DNA from: Diplosphaera chodatii
Lineage: Eukaryota > Chlorophyta > Trebouxiophyceae > Prasiolales > Stichococcaceae
Length of the DNA stretch: 64,000 nucleotides
Assembly: GCA_032358165.1 (NCBI GenBank)
Contig: JAALGY010000012.1
Location: forward strand, 496,001-560,000
Direction: 5' to 3'
In this document: positions 36,950 through 46,879 of the stretch, in pieces
How positions within the stretch are numbered: position 1 is the first letter of the stretch
Layout of the letters: each line of letters starts with the position of its first letter
The notes under the pieces: generated by a model
Seen by the model: the letters and a program-made list of their open reading frames with translations, nothing else
Told to the model about the DNA's origin: nothing
The model's database searches: none
Made by a program: the position numbers and the translations under genes

Positions 36950-37455
36950 CTTGCGGTGCAATCAAGATGGTGACAATGCTTGTCCTCGAGCGAGCTGGCA
37001 GGTGAACGACCAGACCAACTCGATGCAGCACAATGTCCAGCGTTGAGGACTTTCAACCAAGCAGCACAGCAATACCACCAGATGCAGATTGAGTGTGTTG
37101 GAAAGTGGCGGACTGCAGAAGCCCAAAGGTCGCAGCCTGTGCTCTGAGAATTGCTGATCCTCAGCCCGGCCCGCCCTGCATCGTGTACAGTGTATGCCCC
37201 TTGCCCAGCCTTGCATGCCCCTCGCACTCTCGAGACAACATGGTGGGTGCAGCAGGCCGAAACTCAGCAGCTGACCATGTTACAGTCTGCACACGCGTGC
37301 AAGTGTGACTATTGATGCTCGTGCGAAGTGCCCGGGGGACCGCTGCACAACTTTGTACCCATCTACACGCTTTTGCTGTACCCTGTTACTGCTATTGTTT
37401 GCCAGTGTCGATCGTTTGGGTGCACATTTGAAGACAGCAGACGCTGTCTTCCAGC
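36950..37455. promoter_or_regulatory. Divergent promoter region P450 / ethanolamine kinase
   Basis: 506 bases between divergent start codons. No conserved element or exon was recognised. Confidence 0.45.
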
Positions 37456-39272
37456 ATGTTCCGAATAGATCAGAGCATCGACGTGACGGAAGATTGGGGC
37501 AGGCTGAAGGATGACGCCCGGCGTGTTGTCAGGGCGCTACTCCCCAGCTGGTCATCACTGCCGCCACAGCAGATCCAGGCAACCGACGCAGCGCTGACCT
37601 GTTGCAGCAAGCATGTGTAGGTACAGACCGTCTGCACAGGTCTTGATAGCAAGGTGGGCACGATACTGGTGTTTACTGCTTTAGGTGGACAAAATCTCTG
37701 GCGGTATCACAAATGTGCTGGCCAAACTGGTGCCGCCAGCAGCCTCAGGGCTGAACTCTGTGGCACTGCGCGTTTTCGGCGACAACACCGATATTTACAT
37801 AGATCGCTGCCGCGAGCTGGAGGTCCTGCTGCACCTCAATGCCGCGGGCTTTGGTGCACCGGTGAGGCAACTCATGATCCTGTTGCTGTGATCCCGAGTA
37901 TAACTTGCATTATTCATGGGGTTGCAATTGTCCTGTGGAAGGACATACAGTTCTGGACAGGTCGCAGTTGATCAGACACAAACCCAACAAGATCGTGAAA
38001 TGTGTAACATGTATGTGTGCGTGTAAACAAACATGATGCTGCAGGTGCTGGGTGCCTTTGCAAATGGCCGCGTTGAGGAGTTTATACCTTATCGGCCTCT
38101 GGAGCCGCAGGAAATGGCTGAGCCGAGCAATGCCTCGGGTATTGCTCGGCGACTAGCACAGCTGCACGCTGCACAGGTGCCCGGCAAGCAGAGCGCCCAG
38201 ATCTTCGCCAAGATTGGCTCCTGGTGAGGCAAGATTATGCCCATTCTGACCTCCACATGCAACAAGAGCGCTAGCAATGTGACAGCATCAAAACACATTC
38301 CTGGGGATGATGGGGGAATGACTTCGTGCCTGGCCGCCAGGCTGAAGGATGCACGGCAGCTCAGGATGCCGACCGAGCAGCAGCAGGAGCAGTTTGCAGC
38401 CTTTGATCTTGCAGACCTGGAACGCGAGGTTGCGGAGGTACAGACGGTGTGCGAGGCCACTGGCTCTCCCATCCTGTGCAGCCACAACGATCTGCTGGCT
38501 GGCAACATTATGGTGCCGGTCCAGGTGATCTGTGTGCACACAGCAACGGTTTAGCATCACTAAGCGGGCTTTGTCAAGCTTCTGGCACGAAATTGGCCTT
38601 TCACCATGTTCATGCACCTTTGTCCAGGGCGATCAGAGGCTGCATACGGACAGTGGACCCGCTGTGCAGTTCATAGACTTTGAGTACAGCTGCCCCATGC
38701 ACCGGGGCTTCGACTGGGTGCGGCCGCATCAGGGTCTCAAGTATCTGTTGCTGTAACTACTGCCAGCTTGCGATGTGCTCAAGCGGTTGTTCGTCTGTAG
38801 GGTAATCATTTCAACGAGTATGCGGGGTTTGAGTGTGACTACAGCCGGTATCCAGACGTGCAGCGGGCGAGCCATTTCCTGAGGCACTACCTCAGCGAAG
38901 CAGATGGCCATGATCCGGTGTGTACGCTTGACATGTTGTTGGCCATTCTGCCGGTCTTGCACAGCAGTGGCAGCGCTTGTCAGCAAGCGGCACATTTGCT
39001 ATCTGCACCAAATAACATGTTACCTCGAGATGTGCGCTCATGCCTGCTTGCGCCCTGCGCAGGCAGAGGAAGAAGTGCAGCAGGCAGTCGCAGAGGCAAA
39101 CCTCTTTGCACTGGCGTCGCACCAGTTCTGGGGCACTTGGGCATTCTTTCAGGCAGCGTACTCTCCCATCGATTTTGACTATCTGGGGTATGCTGAGTTG
39201 AGGTGGGGCGAATATAGAAGACGGAAACAAGAGTGGATCCAGCCGGTCAGCTCTGTCAACTTAGATCACTGA
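37456..39272 (+). CDS. Ethanolamine/choline kinase
   Basis: ATP-dependent phosphorylation of ethanolamine (possibly choline), the first step of the Kennedy pathway. Seven exons are in phase: 37456-37578, 37685-37861, 38045-38223, 38341-38524, 38628-38717, 38801-38917 and 39063-39272, giving 359 aa. Signatures are ISGGITNVL (nucleot​ide loop), ALRVFGDNTDIYIDR, ILCSHNDLLAGNIM (catalytic HxDxxxxN, here HNDLLAGN), VQFIDFEYS (the metal-binding DFE) and NHFNEYAGFECDYSRYP. Intron 1 has a GC donor (gcaacc at 37579). The F-N-E-Y-A-G-F block fits ethanolamine and choline kinases equally, so specificity is inferred. No targeting peptide is seen; probably cytosolic. Confidence 0.92.
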
Positions 39273-39488
39273 TGTGTGAGGGCAGTTGAGTAGGTTGTGT
39301 CAGGATATTGTGTCAGCTCCTGGCATGCCATGTAGCAGTATCGGTTGTGCCATGAAGCAAGACCTTCACAACAGTTCCAGAACACGTCTACACTGCAGCA
39401 TGGCTGGGCAATATGATACAAGTGCACATGCCATGGTCTACTTCCCTACTTCTGACAACACCACAACTGATTGCGCATGCTATCAGCC

Positions 39489-40712
39489 TCATGATGTCGC
39501 CGCCAGACTGGATACAACAGATACGTTTTGCGACAACTCCGGGTCTGCAGGAGCATCTGCCTGCACCAGGACCAGCCGGCGGGTGAAGCGCTGCAGGGCC
39601 AGCACGCTGCGGCGCGAGGCGTCCATGTGGACGTCAGGGCTGAGCTGCCGCACCATGGACGCCTTGCCATCATCTGTGCTGCAGAACAACAGCCTGCAGG
39701 CAGAGCAGCACGGATGTCACCATCCCATCGGTCACAAAGGACTTGCACACACACTGACCTTATGCAAAACGGCGAGCAGCGACTGCACGAGCACGGCAAT
39801 GTACACATGGTTGCAGCCATCAACTGGCCTGTGCGGCAGCAGCTGGTCTCGACCCGATCCCAGCAGCCCGGCGGCTTCAAAGGCGCCAAATACCGCTGCC
39901 CTGCCCACATCCGACTCTACGCAGGCCAGCACGCAGCAGCTGCTGCAGTTGCTGCACGCCCTCTGTACGAAGCTGGCTGCATCTGGCCGCAGCGTTGCTG
40001 CATCCTGAAGCCAGAAGGCACAGTGCAGTGTGGCTGATTTCCCCCACTGCATCGACAATGTCCATCTCGCCCACATATGTGCAGGCAGTACCTCTAGTTG
40101 TGCAGCTGAGGTTTCCTCCAGCAGCACGCCGGGCGCAGCAATGGTCACATGCTTGGCGCCTGCCAGGATGCCCGCCTGCTCTAACAGATGGCCCTGCGAG
40201 GATTGATGTGTAGTTAGCAAAGCCTCGCACTGAGGAGTCATTCGCAATGACTTGCTGATCAGCAAGCAAAGCCTTCGCAACGTACACCATTCCATGACAG
40301 AATGGTGGATCGTCGGTGTCACACCTGAGCACGGGACTGGCTGGGGCTTTCCAGTTTTTCCGCATGATGGACATGCCTCGCTTCAGGCTGCTGGGGTCCA
40401 AGGCGCTTCCGGTGACCTGTTCGTTGTGCACAACGCTTCTGGCACCGACATACGATCCGTTTGTGTGTGATCCAGGCCCTTTGCAAGCTCTGCCCGCACC
40501 TGGTCTGAGCACTTGCCAGAGGGCAAAGACGGCGCCAACAAGTCCTAAGAGACTTGTCAAAGGATGCTGCGTGAGCTGCAACCACGGCAGGAAAGCCATC
40601 ACATGCGTCACGCTAACTCTGGCAGATGCTGATTAGCGTGAACTCAAGGAGTCACGCATGCGCGGTCGCTCACCTGGCTCAAGTAGCGGATTGTTGACAT
40701 GAGTGTATCCAT
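39489..40712 (-). CDS. PEX22: Peroxisome biogenesis protein PEX22
   Basis: Membrane anchor for the peroxisomal ubiquitin-conjugating enzyme PEX4, needed for recycling the PEX5 import receptor. The best start is the ATG at 40712, giving exon 40712-40674 (MDTLMSTIRYLSQ) joined to an exon from 40575 with the single membrane segment (LTSLLGLVGAVFALWQVL). Later segments match plant PEX22: LLEQAGILAGAKHVTIAA, GVLLEETSAAQLE, VESDVGRAAVFGAFEAAGLLGSG and LLFCSTDDGKASMVRQLSPDVHMD. The last exon is 39693-39489, joined to an upstream exon ending at 39829 through an apparent GC donor (gccagt). PEX22 is poorly conserved; the FCSTDxGKxSMVRQL-P block is the firmest evidence. More coding sequence may lie upstream of 40712. 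Confidence 0.85.
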
Positions 40713-41360
40713 AGCGCTTGGCAGCTGCACTTCCAAAGATGCACACAGAGGAAGGCGTAACGTCCGTATGGTACTTCGAGGCCCTTCGCTGATGAGCGGA
40801 GTGAGGTACCGGGTGTCAGGATGTTGGCACACACGCTGAGAGCTGCAGGCCGGCAATGCTGAACACGTGCACGGGTACTTCACGAGTGAGTGGGGCGAGC
40901 TGAATGACTCCTCGAGAGTGGGGGGTGGATTGCTGGCTGTTTGCCAACTATGACTTGCCAGACTTGGTCGTGTTGCAGGCTTCCGGGCTTGCTGTCGTAG
41001 TGCAGCCCTGGAGGGAAATCGGGTGTGCCTAACTGCCTATTGCGCAAGGGACCGAGGTTGCAGCACACACAGCAAGCAGGCCTCTTGGGCTATCACTTAC
41101 AGCCGCCATGCAGTATCACACGTGAAGCTCAAAAGGAAGCATCATACACACTCGACAGTTTATGCATTGGGTTTTGCATCAGGTGCGCTGTTTCCGACTT
41201 CATCTCACACCAGTGTACATACGGTGAATGACGACTATAATACATGCAGAACACTGGCAGCCGGTGCTAGAACAGTTCCTGTCGAAGCAGTCAAATCACG
41301 CGAGCAAATATCGCGTGTACCTATCTACTGTTGACCGTCGACCATCCAGTGCCATGCCAT
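40713..41360. other. Gap between PEX22 and deformylase with exon-like pieces
   Basis: About 650 bases. Two - strand stretches (about 40835-40713, continuous in frame with the first PEX22 exon, and about 41032-40950) look coding-like, the first reading SSQRVCQHPDTRYLTPLI. They may be an N-terminal extension of PEX22 or 5' UTR. No independent gene was recognised. Confidence 0.35.
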
Positions 41361-42617
41361 TCATTGCCAATGCTGCTCGAGCTCCATCAGGAAGGGCTGG
41401 ATGGCCTTGCGAGCAGACTTCTTCACACGGTCGGGAAAGAGGGTACCCTGCAGTCATATCAGCACTGAGCCTCAGCACGTCAAGCATGAGCCCGCGCCAC
41501 TGGTGATGTGCAGGTGCTTCCTTGCCCCTGTACTAGGTACTCCTCATGAAACAGGGGACCTGTGGCTACGGTGGACACACCTGCAGGTGGTCGTATTCGT
41601 GCTGGAATATCCTGGCCGTCCAGTCGGTGTACGTGCGCTGTATCCGTTCACCGTTGACATCCTGCGCCTCGACCTTGATGTTGATGTGCCTCTGCAAGAC
41701 GGCAGGCATGAGATCAGGAATGCCTCCTGCATTCGTGGTGTGCATGCCCGGCAAAGGGCTCAGCAGCAACTGGCGTTGTAAGCTACCGGCCACGGCACGC
41801 GCCTCAACATCTGCCAGGATCAGCTCGCTGCTGTTGAGCTTCAGGAAGGAGAGGCAGCCCTCCTCTCCGAGCTCCTGCTTCCGGCTGGCGCTGATGATGC
41901 GCGGGTTGGCCAGCACCAGCTCCTCGCCCTGTCCGCGCTCGCCGGCGGGGTTGAACACCATCAGGCGGACGTTGACGCCGACCTGCGGAGCCGCCAGGCC
42001 CACGCCGTCATCCCTGCCGAGCACAGCAGTCGAGGTAGCCTGGTGGCGGGGCTCATACTTTGGACTGTGGGCGCCTTGTTATCGCTTAGCACTCACATGC
42101 ATGAGCTGAGTAACTATCCCTCACCTGTACATGACGTCAAACATGGCGTCCGTCAGCTGCCGCAGCTCTGCCCCAAACACGCCGACCGGCGCATTGGGGG
42201 CGCGCAGCTTCGGGTGCGGGTACTGCAGCACGGTCAACGGGCTGCTCCAGGACAGCTGAGTCACTGCGAACGCAGTGGCTCTGGCTTGGTGGCTCGGCCT
42301 CGTTACTGCTCGTTCCTGCCAGCAGCTAGCAGCACTCATGCATGTGCTGTGCACTCATGCTGTCACACAATGCTGGACGCACCTTCAGGCAGCTCTGGCT
42401 CCTGTTCTACAGCAGTATCCTCTTCTCTCAGCTCCTTCAGCTGCTGCGCGAGGGACGACCGCCTAGCTGTGCAGACCTGGGCATCAGCCCGCCGAGTGCT
42501 GCCGCGTTGTCTGTGCTGGTGCTGAGCAGGATGCTGCATGGTGCTGAAGTGGGCGCTGGTATTGCATTGCTGCAGCTGCGGAAACTGCAGCAGGAACACC
42601 CTGGTCAAGCTCATCAT
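41361..42617 (-). CDS. PDF: Peptide deformylase, organelle-targeted
   Basis: Metal-dependent removal of the N-formyl group from plastid or mitochondrial nascent chains. Five exons are in phase: 42617-42383, 42263-42125, 42013-41794, 41691-41581 and 41447-41361, giving 263 aa. About 78 N-terminal residues rich in Gln, Arg and Ser resemble a transit peptide. The catalytic domain starts at LTVLQYPHPKLR. All three family motifs are present: GVGLAAPQVG, EEGCLS (metal-binding Cys) and QHEYDHLQG (two metal-binding His and the catalytic Glu). The usual proline after EGCLS is replaced (SFLKL), with a slightly expanded loop before the ADVEAR strand. It is divergent from eEF3. Confidence 0.94.
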
Positions 42618-43189
42618 ATGCACCTCGCCTGAGCATGTTGCAGCAGTAAACATGGCGCTTTAGGCAGAGACAGTAGCTGCCTGCGCCTAGCAAGGAGAGC
42701 CAGGACCTAAGGTGGCGTTGCCAAACAGTACTCTGAAGACGTTAAAGCTCACGAGCTGGAACTCGGGGGTGATGACCCTTTGAACACGCCAGCCGAATCA
42801 GCACGCAATATTGCGTTGGCAGCGCGGGAAGCCACCTTGACACGGGTTGATCTCTAGGCGGGGGTTTCTAGGCAGGGGTTTACAAAAGGCAAGTGGCCGC
42901 GGGTGCGCGGGACAATCATTTGTGGACCGCAGGAAGATTAGTAATATAGCAGGGTTTAACTTGGCAGACTCGAGAACCAGAGGCAACCACAAGTTGCGCA
43001 CAACCTCTCTTTCAGCGTTGTTGCCCAAGGCCTGTTAGTGGCGCCTGTACTGCGCCGCTTGTATTGTGGACGCAGGGGTTCCTCCCCGCGCTTCGCTTCC
43101 AGCCTGCCCAAGCCCACGCTGAAGGCAATTTTCTGAGCTGAAATAGTCACCACACAACCCCGCCGCCGTCCTTCAGCCGGCCTGCCGGT
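42618..43189. promoter_or_regulatory. Divergent promoter region deformylase / eEF3
   Basis: 572 bases between divergent start codons. There are three GGGTTT motifs in the eEF3 orientation (42862-42867, 42876-42881, 42952-42957). The first two lie in an imperfect 14-base direct repeat (about 42853-42881). Confidence 0.5.
42951..42957 (+). promoter_or_regulatory. Telo-box-like AGGGTTT upstream of eEF3
   Basis: AGGGTTT (reverse complement AAACCCT) is identical to the plant telo-box core common in promoters of translation genes. It lies about 235 bases upstream of the eEF3 ATG, with two further GGGTTT motifs 70-90 bases upstream of it. Confidence 0.4.
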
Positions 43190-46100
43190 ATGGACGCCAC
43201 GCTGCAGAAGTTCCTGACGTCTGACAGCACGGCAGCGGCAGCCGCTCAGGATGCGGCGAAGTCGCTCCTGGAGGCATCCACCCCGGCTGAGCGCTGTGCT
43301 CAGCTGGCCGGCACGATGGACGCTGTGAAGGAGGCCCTGGGGGATGCCAAGTCCCCAGCCAAGCGCGAGAACAGCCTGCACCTCATCACCGCCCTGTTCA
43401 ACGCCAGCCCCGCCGCCGTCGAGCCCTTCGCTGTGCCACTGCTGCCTCTTATCGTGGAGCGGTGCTCTGACAAGGTTGCCCCCGTGCGGACTGCAGCAGA
43501 GGCTGCCGGCAACGCCCTGGTGGCCTCGCTGTCGCCCTTCGCCATCGACATGGTCCTGCCGGTGCTGCTCGAGTCGCTGGACCTGAAGGTGCTGTGGCAG
43601 TCCAAGGTCGCCGCGATGTCGCTGCTGGTGGCGCTGTCCAAGCAGGCCCCCGAGGCCGTCAAGCTCAACCTGCCGACCATCGTCCCGGTGCTGTCCTACT
43701 GCATCGCTGACGCCAAGCGCCAGGTCAAGGAAGCTGCGATCAGCTCGATGAGCATCGTGTGCGCGTCGGTCGGCAACCGTGATGTCGACCCCTTCATCCC
43801 GGCGCTCATCAGCTGCATCGCCCGCCCGGCCGAGGTGCCGGACTGCGTCCACAAGCTGTCCGCGACCACCTTCGTCCAGACTGTGGAGGCGCCGACGCTG
43901 TCGCTGCTGGTGCCGCTGCTGGTGCGGGGACTGGCTGAGCGCGCAACCGCCATCCGCCGCAAGACCGCCGTCATCATCGACAACATGGCCAAGCTGGTGG
44001 ACTCGCCGCACGACGCCGCCGTGTTCCTGCCCCGCCTGCTGCCCGGCCTCAAGAACATGAGCAATGAGACGGCCGACCCCGAGGCCCGCGGCGTCGCCGA
44101 GCGCGCCCACAAGACCATGGTCCGCATCGGTGCCGAGGGCGAGGTGTCCGCCCCGCAGCTGGCCACCCTGAAGGAGGTGCAGACGACGCTGGCTGAGGTC
44201 GTGCGCGACAACAGCACAGTGGGCTCTGTGCACGAGTCTGTGCTGACATACGTGTCTGGCCTGGCCACCCACCTGATCAACGCCCGGGACTTTGCACCAG
44301 ACACCTGGAAGGAGCAGGTGGTGCAGCCGTACCTCGGGGACCTGATCCCCCAGGCCGAGCTGGAGAAGGTCAACGAAGTGTTCCTGCAGCGCTGCCTGAA
44401 GGAGATTGCCGCAAAGGAGAAGGAGGACCTGGAGGAGAATGAGGGCGAGGACCTGTGCAACTGCGAGTTCAGCCTCGCCTATGGTGGCAAGATCCTGCTG
44501 TCCAACACGCGGCTCTGGCTGAAGCGCGGGCGCCGCTATGGCCTGTGCGGCCCCAACGGCTCTGGCAAGTCCACCCTGATGCGCGCCATCGCCAGCGGGC
44601 AGCTGGACGGCTTCCCGCCCAAGGACGAGCTGCGCACTGTGTACGTGGAGCACGACATCGACGCCTCGGAGGCAGACACCCCCGTGGTCGAGTTCGTGTA
44701 CGCTGACCCCGTGCTGCAGGATGCCAGCCACCCAGCGCACAGCAAGGTCGAGGACGTGCTGACCAGCGTCGGCTTCACGCAAGAGATGCAGCAGGCGCCC
44801 GTCGCCTCGCTGTCTGGTGGCTGGAAGATGAAGCTGGCCATTGCGCGCGCCATGCTGATGGACGCCGACATCATGCTCTTGGATGAGCCGACCAACCATC
44901 TGGACGTCAACAACGTCGCATGGCTGCAGGACTACCTGGTGTCGCTCACGCATGTGACGACCATGGTCGTGTCCCACGACTCCGGCTTCCTGGACACCGT
45001 GTGCACAGACATCATCCACTACGAGGACTGCAAGCTCAAGCGCTACAGGGGCAACCTGTCGGTGTTTGTGGAGAAGAAGCCGGAGGCCAAGGCGTACTAT
45101 GACCTGAAGGAGGCGTCCATCAAGTTCACGCTGCCAGAGCCCGGGTTCCTGGAGGGCGTGAAGTCCAAGGACCGCGCCATCCTCAAGATGCATTCCGTCG
45201 GCTACACGTACCCCAACACTGAGCGGGCGATTGTGACCGGCGTGACGCTGCAGGCCAGCCTCAACTCCCGCGTCGCCATGGTCGGCCCCAATGGCGCCGG
45301 CAAGTCGACCGTCGTCAAGCTCCTGACAGGCGAGATGGAGCCTGTGGAGGGCATTGTGTGGCGCCACCCCAACCTGCGGGTTGCCTACGTGGCGCAGCAC
45401 GCATTCCACCACATTGAGCAGCACCTGGACAAGACGCCCAACCAGTACATCCAGTGGCGGTATGCCATTGGTGAGGATCGGGAGGCGCTGACTAAGGTCA
45501 ACCGCAAGACCACAGAGCAGGACCAGAAGAGCATGGACGCCGTGCACGTCTTTGATGGCGAGAAGCGGAAGATTGAGAAGCTGATGTCGAGGCGCAAGCT
45601 CAAGCGTGGATACGAGTACGAGGTGCAGTTTGTCGGCCTTCACCCCGAGAAGAACATGTGGATCACGCGCGACAAGCTCATCGAGATCGGCTTTGAGAAG
45701 ATGGTGGTGGCCATGGATGCCAAGGAGGCAGCTGCCATGGGTCTGTACCAGCGGCCGCTGACAGCTGCCAACATCGAGAAGCATCTGGGCGCTCTTGGTC
45801 TTGAGGCCGAGTTTGCCACCCACAGCATGATCCGTGGCCTGTCTGGTGGCCAGAAGGTCAAGCTCGTGCTCGCAGCTGCCTCGTGGCAGAACCCGCACAT
45901 GGTGGTGCTGGACGAGCCGTCCAACTACCTGGACCGTGAGTCCCTGGGCGCCCTCAGCAGCGCACTTAGCGACTTCGGCGGCGGCGTCGTTGTCATCTCC
46001 CACAGCAAGGAGTTCTGCGACGCGTTGTGCAAGGAGACGTGGAAGGTGGGCGGCGGCAAGCTGGAGGTCATTGGCGGCAATGTCCCGGCTGCCAAGGAGG

Positions 46101-46270
46101 CTGTGCAGTTCATCCAGCAGGACGAGATGGTGGATGCCTTTGGCAACGTCACCAAGGTCAAGCAACAAAAGAAGACGCTGTCCAACAAGGAGAAGAAGAA
46201 GAAGGAGCGCCTGCGGGCGGCCAAGATCAAGGCTGGCGAGCCTGTGAGTGACGAGGATGAGGACTGGTGA
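43190..46270 (+). CDS. Translation elongation factor 3 (eEF3), intronless
   Basis: Ribosome-associated ABC-F ATPase that promotes E-site tRNA release during elongation. A single uninterrupted exon encodes 1026 aa, close to fungal eEF3 (about 1044). Domains in order: N-terminal HEAT repeats (about residues 1-310); a linker helix bundle; ABC1 with Walker A GPNGSGKS (about 454), signature LSGGW (about 541) and MLLDEPTNHLD; ABC2 with GPNGAGKS (about 699), LSGGQ (about 884) and VVLDEPSNYLD; and a chromodomain-like insertion in ABC2 (about 799-840, RGYEYEVQFVGLHPEKNMW). The C-terminus is lysine-rich and ends acidic (VSDEDEDW). Insert and tail distinguish eEF3 from other ABC-F proteins. The strong C-ending codon bias is like that of HSP70. 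All other well-resolved genes here have introns. Confidence 0.97.
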   Translation: MDATLQKFLTSDSTAAAAAQDAAKSLLEASTPAERCAQLAGTMDAVKEALGDAKSPAKRENSLHLITALFNASPAAVEPFAVPLLPLIVERCSDKVAPVRTAAEAAGNALVASLSPFAIDMVLPVLLESLDLKVLWQSKVAAMSLLVALSKQAPEAVKLNLPTIVPVLSYCIADAKRQVKEAAISSMSIVCASVGNRDVDPFIPALISCIARPAEVPDCVHKLSATTFVQTVEAPTLSLLVPLLVRGLAERATAIRRKTAVIIDNMAKLVDSPHDAAVFLPRLLPGLKNMSNETADPEARGVAERAHKTMVRIGAEGEVSAPQLATLKEVQTTLAEVVRDNSTVGSVHESVLTYVSGLATHLINARDFAPDTWKEQVVQPYLGDLIPQAELEKVNEVFLQRCLKEIAAKEKEDLEENEGEDLCNCEFSLAYGGKILLSNTRLWLKRGRRYGLCGPNGSGKSTLMRAIASGQLDGFPPKDELRTVYVEHDIDASEADTPVVEFVYADPVLQDASHPAHSKVEDVLTSVGFTQEMQQAPVASLSGGWKMKLAIARAMLMDADIMLLDEPTNHLDVNNVAWLQDYLVSLTHVTTMVVSHDSGFLDTVCTDIIHYEDCKLKRYRGNLSVFVEKKPEAKAYYDLKEASIKFTLPEPGFLEGVKSKDRAILKMHSVGYTYPNTERAIVTGVTLQASLNSRVAMVGPNGAGKSTVVKLLTGEMEPVEGIVWRHPNLRVAYVAQHAFHHIEQHLDKTPNQYIQWRYAIGEDREALTKVNRKTTEQDQKSMDAVHVFDGEKRKIEKLMSRRKLKRGYEYEVQFVGLHPEKNMWITRDKLIEIGFEKMVVAMDAKEAAAMGLYQRPLTAANIEKHLGALGLEAEFATHSMIRGLSGGQKVKLVLAAASWQNPHMVVLDEPSNYLDRESLGALSSALSDFGGGVVVISHSKEFCDALCKETWKVGGGKLEVIGGNVPAAKEAVQFIQQDEMVDAFGNVTKVKQQKKTLSNKEKKKKERLRAAKIKAGEPVSDEDEDW

Positions 46271-46879
46271 TCTTCCAATCTGGTAGACAGGCCACAGGCG
46301 AGCGTGTGAGAGACTGGAGAGCATCACGTTTGTGATATGGTCATGGACCACCAAGTGAATGAGTTGGAACCGCCATATGGCTGCTGGGCACCAATGCATG
46401 CTGTCAGAAGCTAAAGAACCCATGGAGTAAGCCTGGCAATTCTTTGGGGCCAGTATTGAGTGGTGTAGGGTGTCTCTAGTACCATCAGGTTGGCTTGGTC
46501 ATGCTGTAGATGTGATTTCCGTGTAGTAGTCCAGGGGTTATGATTGCATTTTGGGGCACCGCCAAGTAGGCTAGCAATCTGTTGCCTTAGGGCCTGTTGT
46601 GTTCAATCGTACATCAGGAATTGTAAACCAGAAGTGCTTTCTTCTCCAAGGGTAGACTTCAGAAGTGCTCGTGGCAACTCAGCAGCAGTAGCACAGCATC
46701 TTTCATAAGCTTCAAGCGCTTGCCATCTGTGCCTGCACTGCCACCATACTCGACAGGGTCTTCCTGCTCACCCCGTGCAATGTATTGATATCACCAAAAC
46801 CAGGTGGACAAGGCTGCCAAATCAACTCACCGTCTTGTTTTCAGCTTATCAGAAGCACAACACTCAGCATCGCGGACAC
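46271..46879. other. Convergent intergenic region eEF3 / CAP-D3
   Basis: About 610 bases between converging stop codons, with the eEF3 TGTAA at 46622-46626. It is AT-richer than the flanks, as expected for 3' UTRs. No gene was seen. Confidence 0.5.
46622..46626 (+). terminator. TGTAA poly(A) signal candidate of eEF3
   Basis: TGTAA lies 352 bases after the eEF3 stop codon, implying a rather long 3' UTR. Confidence 0.4.

Noticed and set aside
42956..46423. 1155-codon - strand open frame as a real gene
   Set aside because: It mirrors eEF3, has no recognisable domain, and is explained by the sense strand's C/G-ending codons. Reported only as a curiosity.
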